NCBI GenBank assembly: GCA_965283955.1
Contig: CBDIQW010000001.1
Location: 5,639,404-5,703,403 of the forward strand
DNA: 64,000 nucleotides
Source: Emticicia sp965283955
GTDB lineage: Bacteria; Bacteroidota; Bacteroidia; Cytophagales; Spirosomataceae
Reading direction: 5' to 3'
Shown here: positions 9,512 to 18,145 of the stretch, piece after piece
Numbering within the stretch: the stretch's first letter is position 1
How the letters are laid out: every line of letters starts with the position of its first letter
Made by a program: the position numbers and the translations under genes
The notes under the pieces: model-generated
Told to the model about the DNA's origin: nothing
Database searches by the model: none
Seen by the model: only the letters and a program-made list of their open reading frames with translations

Positions 9512-11836
9512 ATGAAAAATTATATAACACACGATGAATGGTGCATCGTAGAAAATGGTTTCCATCCTGAGCATAACGAAATCACCGAAAGTTTGATGAG
9601 TTTGGGAAATGGCCGCATGGGCGGACGTGGGAATTTTGAAGAAAAATATTCAGGAAAAACGCTACAAGGAAATTATGTGGCTGGTGTTTGGTTTCCTGAT
9701 AAAACTCGTGTAGGTTGGTGGAAAAACGGTTATCCAAATTACTTCGCAAAAGTTATCAATGCTTGCAATTGGACAGGAATTGATGTGGAAATTGAGGGCG
9801 AAAGCATAGATTTGAATACGGCAAAAGTGCATGAATTTACTCGTACACTTGATATGCGAACTGGCGTTTTGGAGCGTATCTGTACAATAGAACTGGCGAG
9901 TGGAAAAACGCTAAGAATTCATTCTCAACGTTTTTTAAGTTTGGTTGATGATGAATCAGGCGTTATTAAATACTCAATTACGCCATTAAATTTCTTCGGT
10001 TCAGCTAAAATAAAAGTTTCACTCAATGGCGATGTTTCAAACAAAGACTCAAATCATGGAGAGAAGTTTTGGAATGAAATCTCAAAAGAAACTGGACATG
10101 GTGAAGGATTTTTGACACTTGAAACTAAGCAATCTGCTTGGGAAACAGTGCCAACTTTTCAAGTTTGTACTGGGATGAAATTTGATGTTTATCAAGCTGG
10201 TGAAAAGGTTGATTGTCAGACTTTTCCAATAAAAAAAGAAAAGTATGTAGCTAATGAATTCAAAATCAATCTTGTTGAAGGTGAAGAAGTTTCAATAATA
10301 AAATTTGCCGCCAATCTTTCTTCTGAAAACCATTCTGTTGAGACTTTAAATGAAAAAACAAAGGCTTACGTTGAAAAAGTTGCCACGAAAGGTTTTGATA
10401 CAATGCTTGCCGAACAAATAGCTGCTTGGGCAAAAAAGTGGGAAGGCAATGATATTCAAATTGAAGGAGATGTAGCCGCTCAACAAGCGATTCGTTTCAA
10501 TATTTTCCAGCTCCAACAGACTTATACTGGCGAAGATGCTCGTCTAAATATTGAATCAAAAGGCTTTACTGGTGAAAAATACGGTGGAGTAACTTATTGG
10601 GATACTGAAGCTTACTGTTTACCATTTTATTTATCAACTTCAGAGCAAAAAGTTGCTCGTAATTTATTGGTATATCGTCATAATCATCTACAAAAAGCTA
10701 TTGAAAATGCCGAAAAACTCGGTTTTTCGGGCGGAGCAGCTTTGTATCCGATGGTAACGATGAACGGCGAAGAATGCCATAACGAATGGGAAATTACATT
10801 TGAAGAAATTCACCGAAATGGTGCAATTGCTTATGCGATTTTTGATTATATCCGTTACACGGGCGATTCTCAATATTTGGCAGAATACGGTTTAGAAGTT
10901 TTAACAGGTATTTCGAGATTCTGGGCTCAACGTGTAAACTGGTCAACTGAAAAAGGTAAATACGTAATGCTCGGTGTAACGGGTCCAAATGAATACGAAA
11001 ACAATGTAAACAACAACTGGTACACCAATTATTTGGCAGTTTGGTGCTTAAAATATACTTTGGAGAGTTTTGAAGGCTTGAAAAATGAAAATCAATCACA
11101 ATTTGATGAAATTATTTCAAAAACAAACCTTAATTTTTCGGCCGAAACACAAAAATGGCAACATATTATTGACAATATGTACTTCCCATTCGATGAAGAA
11201 CGTCAAGTAATTTTACAACAAGATGGATTTTTGGATAAAGAATTATTGAGCGTTGATGAAATAGCAGCTCATCGTCCAATCAATCAAAAATGGTCTTGGG
11301 ATAGAATTTTGCGTTCTTGTTTCATCAAACAGGCTGATGTTTTGCAAGGAATGTATTTCTTTGAAGAAGATTTTTCTTTGGAAGAGGTACGTAGAAATTT
11401 TGATTTCTACGTACCAATGACCGTTCACGAATCTTCGCTTTCACCTTGTGTTCATGTGATTCATGCGGCAAGATTGGGCAAAAAAGAAAAGGCCTACGAA
11501 ATGTATGTTCGCACAGCTCGACTCGATTTGGATGATTATAATAATGATACCGAAGATGGCTTGCACATTACATCAATGGCAGGAACTTGGCTTTCAGTAG
11601 TGAAAGGTTTCGGTGGAATGCGAGTGAAAAATGATAAACTTTCATTCGAACCATTCTTACCAGAACAATGGCAAGGTTTTTCTTTCAGAACTGGATTCAG
11701 AGGAAATTCATTGAATATTTCAATCAAAGGAAATACGATTGAAATTGAGAATATAACTGGTGATGAAATTACGGTTTTAGTTTATGGTAAAGAAGTTATT
11801 GTTTCTGCAAAATCTTCTGCATCAGTTAGTTATTGA
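9512..11836 (+). CDS. GH65 maltose phosphorylase (family glycosyl phosphorylase)
   Basis: A 774-residue cytoplasmic glycoside hydrolase family 65 enzyme. It splits maltose (or a related alpha-glucobiose) with phosphate into glucose and beta-glucose-1-phosphate. The N-terminal domain carries SLGNGRMGGRGNFEE; the (alpha/alpha)6 barrel holds the GEECHNEWEITFEEIHRNG segment (N424-E425-W426-E427 region) that contains the general acid Glu of the family; the phosphate-site region MTVHESSLSPC follows, then DYNNDTEDGLHITSMAG. I use the ATG at 9512; an in-frame TTG at 9494 is less likely. No signal peptide. Related members use kojibiose, nigerose or trehalose, so maltose is inferred from the amylase/transporter neighbours. 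A perfect 13-bp inverted repeat with a 4-nt loop lies inside the gene at 11386-11415. Confidence 0.92.
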   Translation: MKNYITHDEWCIVENGFHPEHNEITESLMSLGNGRMGGRGNFEEKYSGKTLQGNYVAGVWFPDKTRVGWWKNGYPNYFAKVINACNWTGIDVEIEGESIDLNTAKVHEFTRTLDMRTGVLERICTIELASGKTLRIHSQRFLSLVDDESGVIKYSITPLNFFGSAKIKVSLNGDVSNKDSNHGEKFWNEISKETGHGEGFLTLETKQSAWETVPTFQVCTGMKFDVYQAGEKVDCQTFPIKKEKYVANEFKINLVEGEEVSIIKFAANLSSENHSVETLNEKTKAYVEKVATKGFDTMLAEQIAAWAKKWEGNDIQIEGDVAAQQAIRFNIFQLQQTYTGEDARLNIESKGFTGEKYGGVTYWDTEAYCLPFYLSTSEQKVARNLLVYRHNHLQKAIENAEKLGFSGGAALYPMVTMNGEECHNEWEITFEEIHRNGAIAYAIFDYIRYTGDSQYLAEYGLEVLTGISRFWAQRVNWSTEKGKYVMLGVTGPNEYENNVNNNWYTNYLAVWCLKYTLESFEGLKNENQSQFDEIISKTNLNFSAETQKWQHIIDNMYFPFDEERQVILQQDGFLDKELLSVDEIAAHRPINQKWSWDRILRSCFIKQADVLQGMYFFEEDFSLEEVRRNFDFYVPMTVHESSLSPCVHVIHAARLGKKEKAYEMYVRTARLDLDDYNNDTEDGLHITSMAGTWLSVVKGFGGMRVKNDKLSFEPFLPEQWQGFSFRTGFRGNSLNISIKGNTIEIENITGDEITVLVYGKEVIVSAKSSASVSY

Positions 11837-11852
11837 TTTCAGCATATTCTAC

Positions 11853-11888
11853 AAAAAAGCTGTCAAATGTAATTTTGACAGCTTTTTT
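11853..11888. terminator. Bidirectional terminator between GH65 gene and acyl-CoA carboxylase
   Basis: AAAAAAGCTGTCAAA at 11853 pairs with a matching arm ending in six Ts at 11888. It sits between two convergent genes and has an A tract on one side and a T tract on the other, so it can serve both. Confidence 0.8.
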
Positions 11889-11906
11889 GACTTTTAATTG
11901 ACAATT

Positions 11907-13511
11907 CTATGTCTGAATTACTCCTACATTATATCGCTTCGTAATCGGAGCATGATTCGCAGCTTCAATTCCTATTGAAATGATTTTTCGGGTTTCGAGA
12001 GGGTCAATTACACCATCAACCCAAAGATTGGATGCAGCGTAATATGGACTTAACTGAGAATTATATCGGTCGGTGATTTTATCCAATAATTCTTTTTCTT
12101 CGGCTTCACCGATTGCTACACCTTTAGATTTTAATGTAGCTGTCTGAATCTGAACCAAAGTTTTAGCGGCTGATGCTCCACTCATTACAGCCATTTGGCC
12201 TGTTACCCAAGAGTAAATCAGACGTGGATCATACGCTTTGCCACACATAGCGTAATTTCCTGCTCCGTAAGAATTCCCGATGATAAAAGTAAACTTTGGT
12301 ACAACCGAATTAGCCATTGCATTGACCATTTTTGCACCATCTTTAATGATTCCTCCATGTTCGGAACGACTTCCAACCATAAAGCCAGTCACATCTTGAA
12401 AGAAAACTAACGGAATTTTCTGTTGATTACAATTCATAATAAAACGAGCTGCTTTATCGGCAGAATCGGAGTAAATCACCCCTCCCATTTGCATTTCGCC
12501 TTTCTTCGACTTAACGATTTTCCTTTGATTAGCCACTATTCCAACTGCCCAACCATTGATTCTGGCTAATCCACACAAAATTGTTTGTCCATAACCTTTC
12601 TTATATTGGTCAAACTCCGAATTATCTACAATTCGCTCAATAATTTCAAGCATATCATACGGTTTTGTACGGTCAGTTGGTAGTATCGAATAAATTTCTT
12701 TGGGGTCTTTTGTTGGTAAAACTGCCTCTTTCCTATCAAAACCAGCTTTATCGAAATGTCCCATTTTATCAAAAATCTTACGAATTTCATCTAAGCAAGC
12801 CTCATCATTCGGAAATTTATTATCCGTTACACCCGAAATTTCGCAGTGAGTAGTTGCACCTCCAAGCGTTTCATTATCAATATCCTCTCCTATTGAAGAT
12901 TTCACTAAATACGAACCAGCTAAAAAAACAGAACCACTTCCTTCAACAATCAAAGCATAATCAGACATAATTGGCAAATATGCTCCACCCGCTACACAAC
13001 TTCCCATAATAGCTGCCACTTGTGGAATGCCCATAGACGACATATGAGCATTGTTTCTAAAAATTCGTCCAAAATGCTCTTTATCAGGAAAAACTTCCGC
13101 TTGCATAGGTAAATAAACTCCCGCCGAATCTACTAAATAAATAATTGGCAAATGATTTTCCATCGCAATCTCTTGAGCCCTGAGATTTTTCTTAGCCGAA
13201 ATCGGAAACCAAGCTCCTGCCTTCACAGTCGCATCATTCGACACAATGACGCACATTTTTCCGCTTACGTAACCAATTCCGCAAACACAACCCCCATTGG
13301 GGCAGCCTCCTTCTTCTTCGTACATGCCATCGCCAGCAAAAGTGCCAAACTCAACAAAATCGACATTTTTATCAACCAAATACTCTATTCTTTCACGTGC
13401 TGTGAGTTTTCCTTTGGCTTTATGGGCTTGGATTTTTTTTATCCCTCCACCTAATTTCAATTTCTCATACCGCTCAGTCATTTCCTTCAATAAATCTTCC
13501 ATTTTTAGCAT
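11907..13511 (-). CDS. Acyl-CoA carboxylase carboxyltransferase subunit (methylcrotonyl-CoA carboxylase beta-like)
   Basis: The carboxyltransferase half of a biotin-dependent acyl-CoA carboxylase, about 534 residues. It moves carboxyl from carboxybiotin to an acyl-CoA. Landmarks: KGKLTARERIEYLVD near the N-terminus, GGCPNGGCVCGIGYVSG, the oxyanion/CoA region GSCVAGGAYLPIMSDYALIVEG, LGGATTHCEISGVTD, then the C-domain FFQDVTGFMVGSRSEHGGIIKDGAKMV and GNSYGAGNYAMCGKAYDPR. AQEIAMENHLPIIYLVDSAGVYLP and the GG(A)x-type sequence resemble MCC-beta more than PCC-beta. The ATG at 13511 (or 13502) is the natural start; upstream in-frame codons lack family similarity. It is divergent from an acyl-CoA dehydrogenase, with HMG-CoA lyase and an enoyl-CoA hydratase beyond, which supports leucine degradation. 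The biotin carboxylase partner is not in this window. Confidence 0.88.
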   Translation of the reverse strand: MLKMEDLLKEMTERYEKLKLGGGIKKIQAHKAKGKLTARERIEYLVDKNVDFVEFGTFAGDGMYEEEGGCPNGGCVCGIGYVSGKMCVIVSNDATVKAGAWFPISAKKNLRAQEIAMENHLPIIYLVDSAGVYLPMQAEVFPDKEHFGRIFRNNAHMSSMGIPQVAAIMGSCVAGGAYLPIMSDYALIVEGSGSVFLAGSYLVKSSIGEDIDNETLGGATTHCEISGVTDNKFPNDEACLDEIRKIFDKMGHFDKAGFDRKEAVLPTKDPKEIYSILPTDRTKPYDMLEIIERIVDNSEFDQYKKGYGQTILCGLARINGWAVGIVANQRKIVKSKKGEMQMGGVIYSDSADKAARFIMNCNQQKIPLVFFQDVTGFMVGSRSEHGGIIKDGAKMVNAMANSVVPKFTFIIGNSYGAGNYAMCGKAYDPRLIYSWVTGQMAVMSGASAAKTLVQIQTATLKSKGVAIGEAEEKELLDKITDRYNSQLSPYYAASNLWVDGVIDPLETRKIISIGIEAANHAPITKRYNVGVIQT

Positions 13512-13612
13512 AATTCTTGTTATATTTCGTTGATGAAGCAAAATAATTATATTTTCTCTAAGATTTAAACAATTTTTCTGCAAATATGTTAAATAGTTGC
13601 TAAAACAATGAT

Positions 13613-13620
13613 TAGTTTTG
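13613..13620 (+). promoter_or_regulatory. Candidate -7 element for the acyl-CoA dehydrogenase gene
   Basis: TAGTTTTG is an exact TAnnTTTG match located 33 bp upstream of the ATG at 13653 in the divergent gap. The nearest upstream TTG (13597-13599) is closer than the usual -33 spacing, so support is partial. Confidence 0.4.
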
Positions 13621-13652
13621 CAACTAATTTATCAACAAAACTAAAATTTAAC

Positions 13653-14801
13653 ATGACACACGTAGAATTTGAAATTGACGAACAATTGGAAATGATTCGT
13701 CAGAGTGCGAAAGACTTTGCAGAAAACTATATCCGCCCACACTTAATGGACTGGGACGAAAAACAGACTTTCCCAGTAGAATTATTTCATAAAATGGGAG
13801 AATATGGTTTTATGGGTATATTGGTTCCAGAAATGTACGGTGGCTCAGGGCTTGGTTATCAAGAATATATCACGATTCTCGACGAAATTTCAAAAGTATG
13901 TGGCTCAATCGGGCTTTCGGTAGCTGCTCACAATTCACTTTGTACGAACCATATTTTAACATTCGGAAACGAAGACCAAAAGCAAAAATATTTACCAAAA
14001 CTCGCTTCAGGCGAATGGATTGGAGCTTGGGGCTTGACAGAAACTGGCACTGGCTCAGATGCAGGTGGAATGTCAACCACGGCAGTTGAAGACGGTGATT
14101 ATTTTGTTTTGAATGGTTCTAAGAATTTTATTACCCATGCAATTAGCTCAGAGGTGGCGGTAGTAATTGTAAGAACTGGAGCGAAAGGAGATTCACATGG
14201 CATGACGGCCTTAATCATCGAGAAAGGAACTCCAGGTTTTACGGCAGGTAAAAAAGAAAATAAACTCGGAATGCGAGCAAGCGAAACGGCTTGTTTATTT
14301 TTCGATAACTGTCGTGTGCATAAAGAAAATGTTTTAGGAAATATTGGTGATGGTTTTGTCCAATCACTAAAAATTTTAGATGGTGGACGCATTTCTATTG
14401 CGGCACTTTCGCTCGGAATTGCACGTGGTGCGTATGAAGCCGCCTTAAAGTATGCCCAAGAACGTGAGCAATTTGGCAAAGCAATCATTAATTTCCAAGG
14501 AATTAGCTTCAAATTGGCAGAAATGGCAACTAAAATTGAAGCTGCCGAATTATTGACTCGCAATGCTGGAACGCTCAAAAATCAAGGTAAAAGAATGACC
14601 AAAGAAGGTGCAATGGCCAAACTTTTTGCGTCGGAAACTGCGGTTGAAGTGGCTACCGAAGGTATCCAGATTCACGGAGGATATGGCTACACCAAAGATT
14701 TCCCAGCCGAAAAATTCTACCGTGATGCAAAACTTTGTACGATTGGAGAAGGAACAAGCGAGATTCAGAAATTGGTTATTAGTAGAGAAATTTGTAAATA
14801 A
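13653..14801 (+). CDS. Acyl-CoA dehydrogenase (short/branched-chain type)
   Basis: A 382-residue FAD-dependent acyl-CoA dehydrogenase introducing a 2,3 double bond into an acyl-CoA. The order is the usual one: N-terminal helical domain (EQLEMIRQSAKDFAENYIRP), middle beta domain with GAWGLTETGTGSDAGGM and GSKNFITHA, C-terminal helical domain with REQFGKAIINFQGI and GYGYTKDFPAEKFYRDAKL. The catalytic base is the Glu of IGEGTSEIQ (about E366), the position used by short- and medium-chain and butyryl/methylbutyryl enzymes; isovaleryl-CoA dehydrogenases lack Glu there and use another helix. So a leucine role is possible from context but the residue pattern favours a short-chain type. The start at 13653 (MTHVEFEIDEQLEM) fits the family; an upstream in-frame ATG at 13608 overlaps the promoter candidate. 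Confidence 0.92.
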   Translation: MTHVEFEIDEQLEMIRQSAKDFAENYIRPHLMDWDEKQTFPVELFHKMGEYGFMGILVPEMYGGSGLGYQEYITILDEISKVCGSIGLSVAAHNSLCTNHILTFGNEDQKQKYLPKLASGEWIGAWGLTETGTGSDAGGMSTTAVEDGDYFVLNGSKNFITHAISSEVAVVIVRTGAKGDSHGMTALIIEKGTPGFTAGKKENKLGMRASETACLFFDNCRVHKENVLGNIGDGFVQSLKILDGGRISIAALSLGIARGAYEAALKYAQEREQFGKAIINFQGISFKLAEMATKIEAAELLTRNAGTLKNQGKRMTKEGAMAKLFASETAVEVATEGIQIHGGYGYTKDFPAEKFYRDAKLCTIGEGTSEIQKLVISREICK

Positions 14802-14834
14802 TTTTTCACCACCGCATCGGCGGTCCGATAAGGC

Positions 14835-14879
14835 ACTAAGAACACAAAGTTTCACTAAGTGTTTCTATGTGTTCTTAGT
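14835..14879. repeat. Intergenic inverted repeat (REP-like), 12-bp arms
   Basis: ACTAAGAACACA at 14835-14846 pairs perfectly with TGTGTTCTTAGT at 14868-14879 around a 21-nt loop containing further CACTAAGTG-like sequence. It lies in the 100-bp gap between the acyl-CoA dehydrogenase and HMG-CoA lyase genes. Sequences of this CTTAGTG type recur in many Bacteroidota intergenic regions (recollection, not checked). Confidence 0.6.
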
Positions 14880-14901
14880 ACCTAAGTGATAAATAAAAAA
14901 A

Positions 14902-15729
14902 ATGAAACTAATAGAATGCCCAAGAGATGCTATTCAAGGAATAAAGCATTTTATTCCAACTGAAAAGAAGATAAAATATATCAATTTACTACTCGAAAGT
15001 AACCTTTTCGATACAATAGATTTCGGAAGTTTTGTTTCGCCTAAAGCCATTCCTCAAATGGCTGATACGGCTGAGGTTGTACGAAATTTAGATTTGAGCA
15101 AAACAAAAAGCAAGCTTTTAGCTATCATAGCCAATGAACGGGGAGCAATGGAAGCCTGCCAATTTGAACAAATTTCGTATTTAGGCTATCCATTTTCAAT
15201 TTCAGAAACATTCCAACTTAGAAATACCAATGCATCCATTGCAGAATCGTTGGAGCGTGTAAAGGCCATTCAAGAAATCACAAAAAAGGCTGATAAACAA
15301 CTAATTATCTATATTTCTATGGGATTTGGCAATCCGTATGGCGATGTTTGGAATGCCGAAATTGCCATAAAATGGGTAGATGAATTGCAAAAACTGGGCA
15401 TCAAGATTTTTTCTTTATCAGATACGGTTGGAGTGGCAAATCCCGAATCAATTACATATCTTTTTGAAAATCTAATTCCCAAATACCCTAATTTAGAATT
15501 TGGAGCTCATCTTCATACAACTCCAGACACTTGGAGAGAAAAAATTGATGCTGCATACAATGCAGGTTGTAGAAGGTTTGATGGAGCATTTTTAGGTTAT
15601 GGTGGCTGTCCTATGGCAGCTGATGAATTGGTAGGAAATATGCCCATGGAGAATTTGTTGCCCCCATCCCCTAAAGGGGAGTATAATATTGAATATCTCA
15701 TATCAGCATTTCAAGAATTAATTTCATAA
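14902..15729 (+). CDS. Hydroxymethylglutaryl-CoA lyase
   Basis: A 275-residue TIM-barrel lyase of the HMGL-like family that cleaves HMG-CoA to acetoacetate and acetyl-CoA, last step of leucine degradation. The N-terminal substrate motif is ECPRDAIQG-like (IECPRDAIQGIKHF); the metal ligands of the family are seen in EFGAHLHTTPD; the signature loop RRFDGAFLGYGGCPMAADELVGN carries the catalytic Cys at about C236. The protein is slightly short at the N-terminus of the family but complete. Its stop overlaps the enoyl-CoA hydratase start by one base (TAATG), indicating translational coupling. The loop signature is diagnostic for HMG-CoA lyase over homocitrate/isopropylmalate synthase relatives. Confidence 0.9.
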   Translation: MKLIECPRDAIQGIKHFIPTEKKIKYINLLLESNLFDTIDFGSFVSPKAIPQMADTAEVVRNLDLSKTKSKLLAIIANERGAMEACQFEQISYLGYPFSISETFQLRNTNASIAESLERVKAIQEITKKADKQLIIYISMGFGNPYGDVWNAEIAIKWVDELQKLGIKIFSLSDTVGVANPESITYLFENLIPKYPNLEFGAHLHTTPDTWREKIDAAYNAGCRRFDGAFLGYGGCPMAADELVGNMPMENLLPPSPKGEYNIEYLISAFQELIS

Positions 15730-16553
15730 TGTTTTATACAGATTCTGACATACAGAAATTTCACTCAGTTGAGTTTAAGTTGATAAAAACTCAGCAAAAT
15801 GGTAATTTATTTACCATAACACTTAATCGTGCCGAAAAACGCAACGCCTTTACTCCTACCATGCTTCAAGAGTTGGCGTTTGCATTAGAATTTGCCCATC
15901 AAGCAAATGATATTTGGTGTGTACTCATCGAAGCCGAAGGCCCAGCTTTTTGTGCTGGCATGGATTTGACTGTTTTTCAGAATCCTGATTTAGATATTAA
16001 AAATGCGAGTTTACCAAAGCCAATAAAAGAAATTACAATTGGCGATGCCTTCAAAAATCTTCAGAAACCATGTATTGCCAAAGTGGAAGGCAGTGTCTTT
16101 GCAGGTGGATTTTTAATTATTGGAGGATGTAGTTTTGTAGTTTCGGTCGATGATGCACTGTTTGGTTTACCCGAAGTAAAAAGAGGAATTTTTCCGATGC
16201 AAGTGATGGCTACTTTACTCAAAATAATGCCCCAGCGTAAAGCGATGGAAATGGCCATTTTGGGCAAAAACTATACAGCCAAAGAAGCTTTTGACATGGG
16301 AGTCGTAACGCACATTTCTACCAAGGAAACAATTGGACAAGATACTAATAATTTGGTAAACAGCATTTTAGAAAACTCTCCGTTTGCTATAAAAAAAGGT
16401 TTTGAAGCAATAAATAATTTCTCAAATTTACCAGAAAACCAACAACACCATTATTTGTTGGGCATTCTGCAAGAAATCCGAGAATCTGAAGATGCAAAAG
16501 AAGGAATCTTGGCTTTTAAAGAAAAAAGGAAGCCTGTTTGGCGGAATAGATAG
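15729..16553 (+). CDS. Enoyl-CoA hydratase/isomerase (possible methylglutaconyl-CoA hydratase)
   Basis: A 274-residue crotonase-family protein. The crotonase core starts at TITLNRAEKRNAFTPTMLQELAFAL; the oxyanion-hole segments are GPAFCAGMDL and AKVEGSVFAGGFLIIGGCSFVVS; the second catalytic region is ALFGLPEVKRGIFPMQ. Coupled by a one-base overlap to HMG-CoA lyase, it is a good candidate for methylglutaconyl-CoA hydratase, which makes HMG-CoA in leucine breakdown. The typical acidic residue of classical hydratases in the second region (ExxxGIxP) is present as EVKRGIFP. Crotonase members are functionally diverse, so the exact substrate is inferred from neighbours. Confidence 0.85.
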   Translation: MFYTDSDIQKFHSVEFKLIKTQQNGNLFTITLNRAEKRNAFTPTMLQELAFALEFAHQANDIWCVLIEAEGPAFCAGMDLTVFQNPDLDIKNASLPKPIKEITIGDAFKNLQKPCIAKVEGSVFAGGFLIIGGCSFVVSVDDALFGLPEVKRGIFPMQVMATLLKIMPQRKAMEMAILGKNYTAKEAFDMGVVTHISTKETIGQDTNNLVNSILENSPFAIKKGFEAINNFSNLPENQQHHYLLGILQEIRESEDAKEGILAFKEKRKPVWRNR

Positions 16554-16566
16554 TGTGCAGAATTAC

Positions 16567-16594
16567 GTAGAGACGTTGCATGCAACGTCTCTAC
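16567..16594. repeat. Perfect 28-bp palindrome (REP-like)
   Basis: GTAGAGACGTTGCA at 16567-16580 is followed immediately by its exact reverse complement to 16594. It lies between two convergent genes. I recall very similar GTAGAGACG...CGTCTCTAC palindromes from cyanobacterial and Bacteroidota intergenic regions; it may double as a transcript end. Confidence 0.75.
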
Positions 16595-16615
16595 AAAACC
16601 TAAATGATTCATCTT

Positions 16616-17972
16616 CTACAAAACCTTCTCATTATCAGTCACATACACACGAGTGCAAACACTAAATGTTCCTCCATTCGGGTCTTTATATTTTGTTTCT
16701 ACATAAAATGCTTGATAGCCCTTTTTGGGAAGCGGTAACGATGCTGTAATTTTTGATAAATCTTTCAACTTAATATTCTTACTTAGCCAAAGATTATTTC
16801 TAAAATCTCGGTCAGAGGAAGTCGTTTGCCATAAGGTTGCTTCGACTAAATTTTCTGGTACTGCATTAACAGTCAATTCTGTATTAACTTTATTTGAAGT
16901 AATTTCCCATGAATTTACTGGATACGGTTGATTCAAAACCGTAAGTCCGAAAAAGGCACTTAACGTTTCAAAAGCTTGTTTTCCTCCGCCTAAATTATGT
17001 CCAACATTCGGCACATAATGTATCATATTTTTACCTGGAATTTCGCCTAAATAGTGCTTGATGGCGTCAACCGTCCAATACTCATCATTAGTGCCAATAA
17101 AAATCATTTTTGGTACATTTAGCTTACTTCTATAGGAAAATGGGTCAATCATTGCCGTAATTGCTTTTCCATCTTCGGTATCAGTCCCTTGCGGAATGCC
17201 GAGTTTTACGTATTCTTCAATTTCAACGCTATACTCACCATAAGTTGTGTATTGATAGTTAAGAGTGGCGGGCATATTGAGCATATCAATCACCATAGGG
17301 GCTATGGCTTTCACACGTTTATCATCAATGGCAGCAGATAGCCAAGTTGTCCAACCTCTTTTTGATGCACCCGAAATCACAAAACCATTTACTTCATATT
17401 TTTGCTTTTGTTTCGTAAATTCCTGCACAGCATCCATTGCCTTAACAGCAGATTTTACCATTGGAAACAACAAGGGCCATGTATAATCTTTGTCTTGTTT
17501 AAATTGATGTAAGGTGTAAGAAATCAGTGCATCTTCGGTCAAATTTCCATAGAGCGGTTGGTTTGGTACTTGACGAATCAAAGCCACTGTTGCTTTATTT
17601 TTTTCAGCCACTCCCGCCAACGAAGGCCATAAACCATCTGATTTACTCCAATTGGGTTGTTCATCTTTATTTGAGCCACCAGTTATAAACAAAAGAGCAT
17701 CACTGTACTGTCGGTTTTTCGGTACAAAAACAGTGAGTTGATGTCTGCCAAGTATAATTTCGCCATTTTTGGGAAGTGAGTAATAGCTGATAAACCATCA
17801 CATTCCCCATTGCAGACGAGTCTTTTAACTCCCACTGAAAACTTTTATCATTATTAGATAAATAACTTTTTAGAGCTGTCTGGGGTGTAACTGCCGCATT
17901 TTGAGCAAAAACACTAACGTTAAAAATGTAAATTAAAAAACAAATAAATGTCTTGATTGAAATAGATTTCAT
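16616..17972 (-). pseudogene. PhoPQ-activated pathogenicity-related family protein, frame-disrupted
   Basis: An exported alpha/beta-hydrolase-fold protein of the PhoPQ_related family (PF10142). The ATG at 17972 starts a signal peptide ending in NVSVFAQ. The N-terminal piece reads to WRNYTWQ; the remainder, LTVFVPKNRQYSDALLFITGG, is in another frame. The shift is at 17740-17750, where TGGCAGACATCAACTC needs one base fewer. Downstream are the family landmarks ALIRQVPNQPLYG, GFVISGASKRGWTTWLSA with the nucleophile-elbow-like Ser, AIAPMVIDMLNM, FIGTNDEYWTVD and the terminal His in YVPNVGHNLGGG. Substrate is unknown for the family. It is convergent with the leucine block and divergent from the sialidase-like operon. 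Confidence 0.85.
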
Positions 17973-18145
17973 GTCTGAAAAAGGCTTGATTTAGAAGGTT
18001 GAAAAAAGTCACGTAATATTCTTGATTTTTTTTAATAAATACTCAATAAAATCTAATAAATTTGAAATACTGGTAGTCAACAGTCGATATATCACGAGGC
18101 AACAGTTTTTACTTTCAGTTTTTTCAACTCAATAAGCCATTAAAT

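Noticed and set aside
13653..14801. Naming the dehydrogenase isovaleryl-CoA dehydrogenase
   Set aside because: The catalytic Glu is at the short/medium-chain position (IGEGTSEIQ), which isovaleryl-CoA dehydrogenases do not use.
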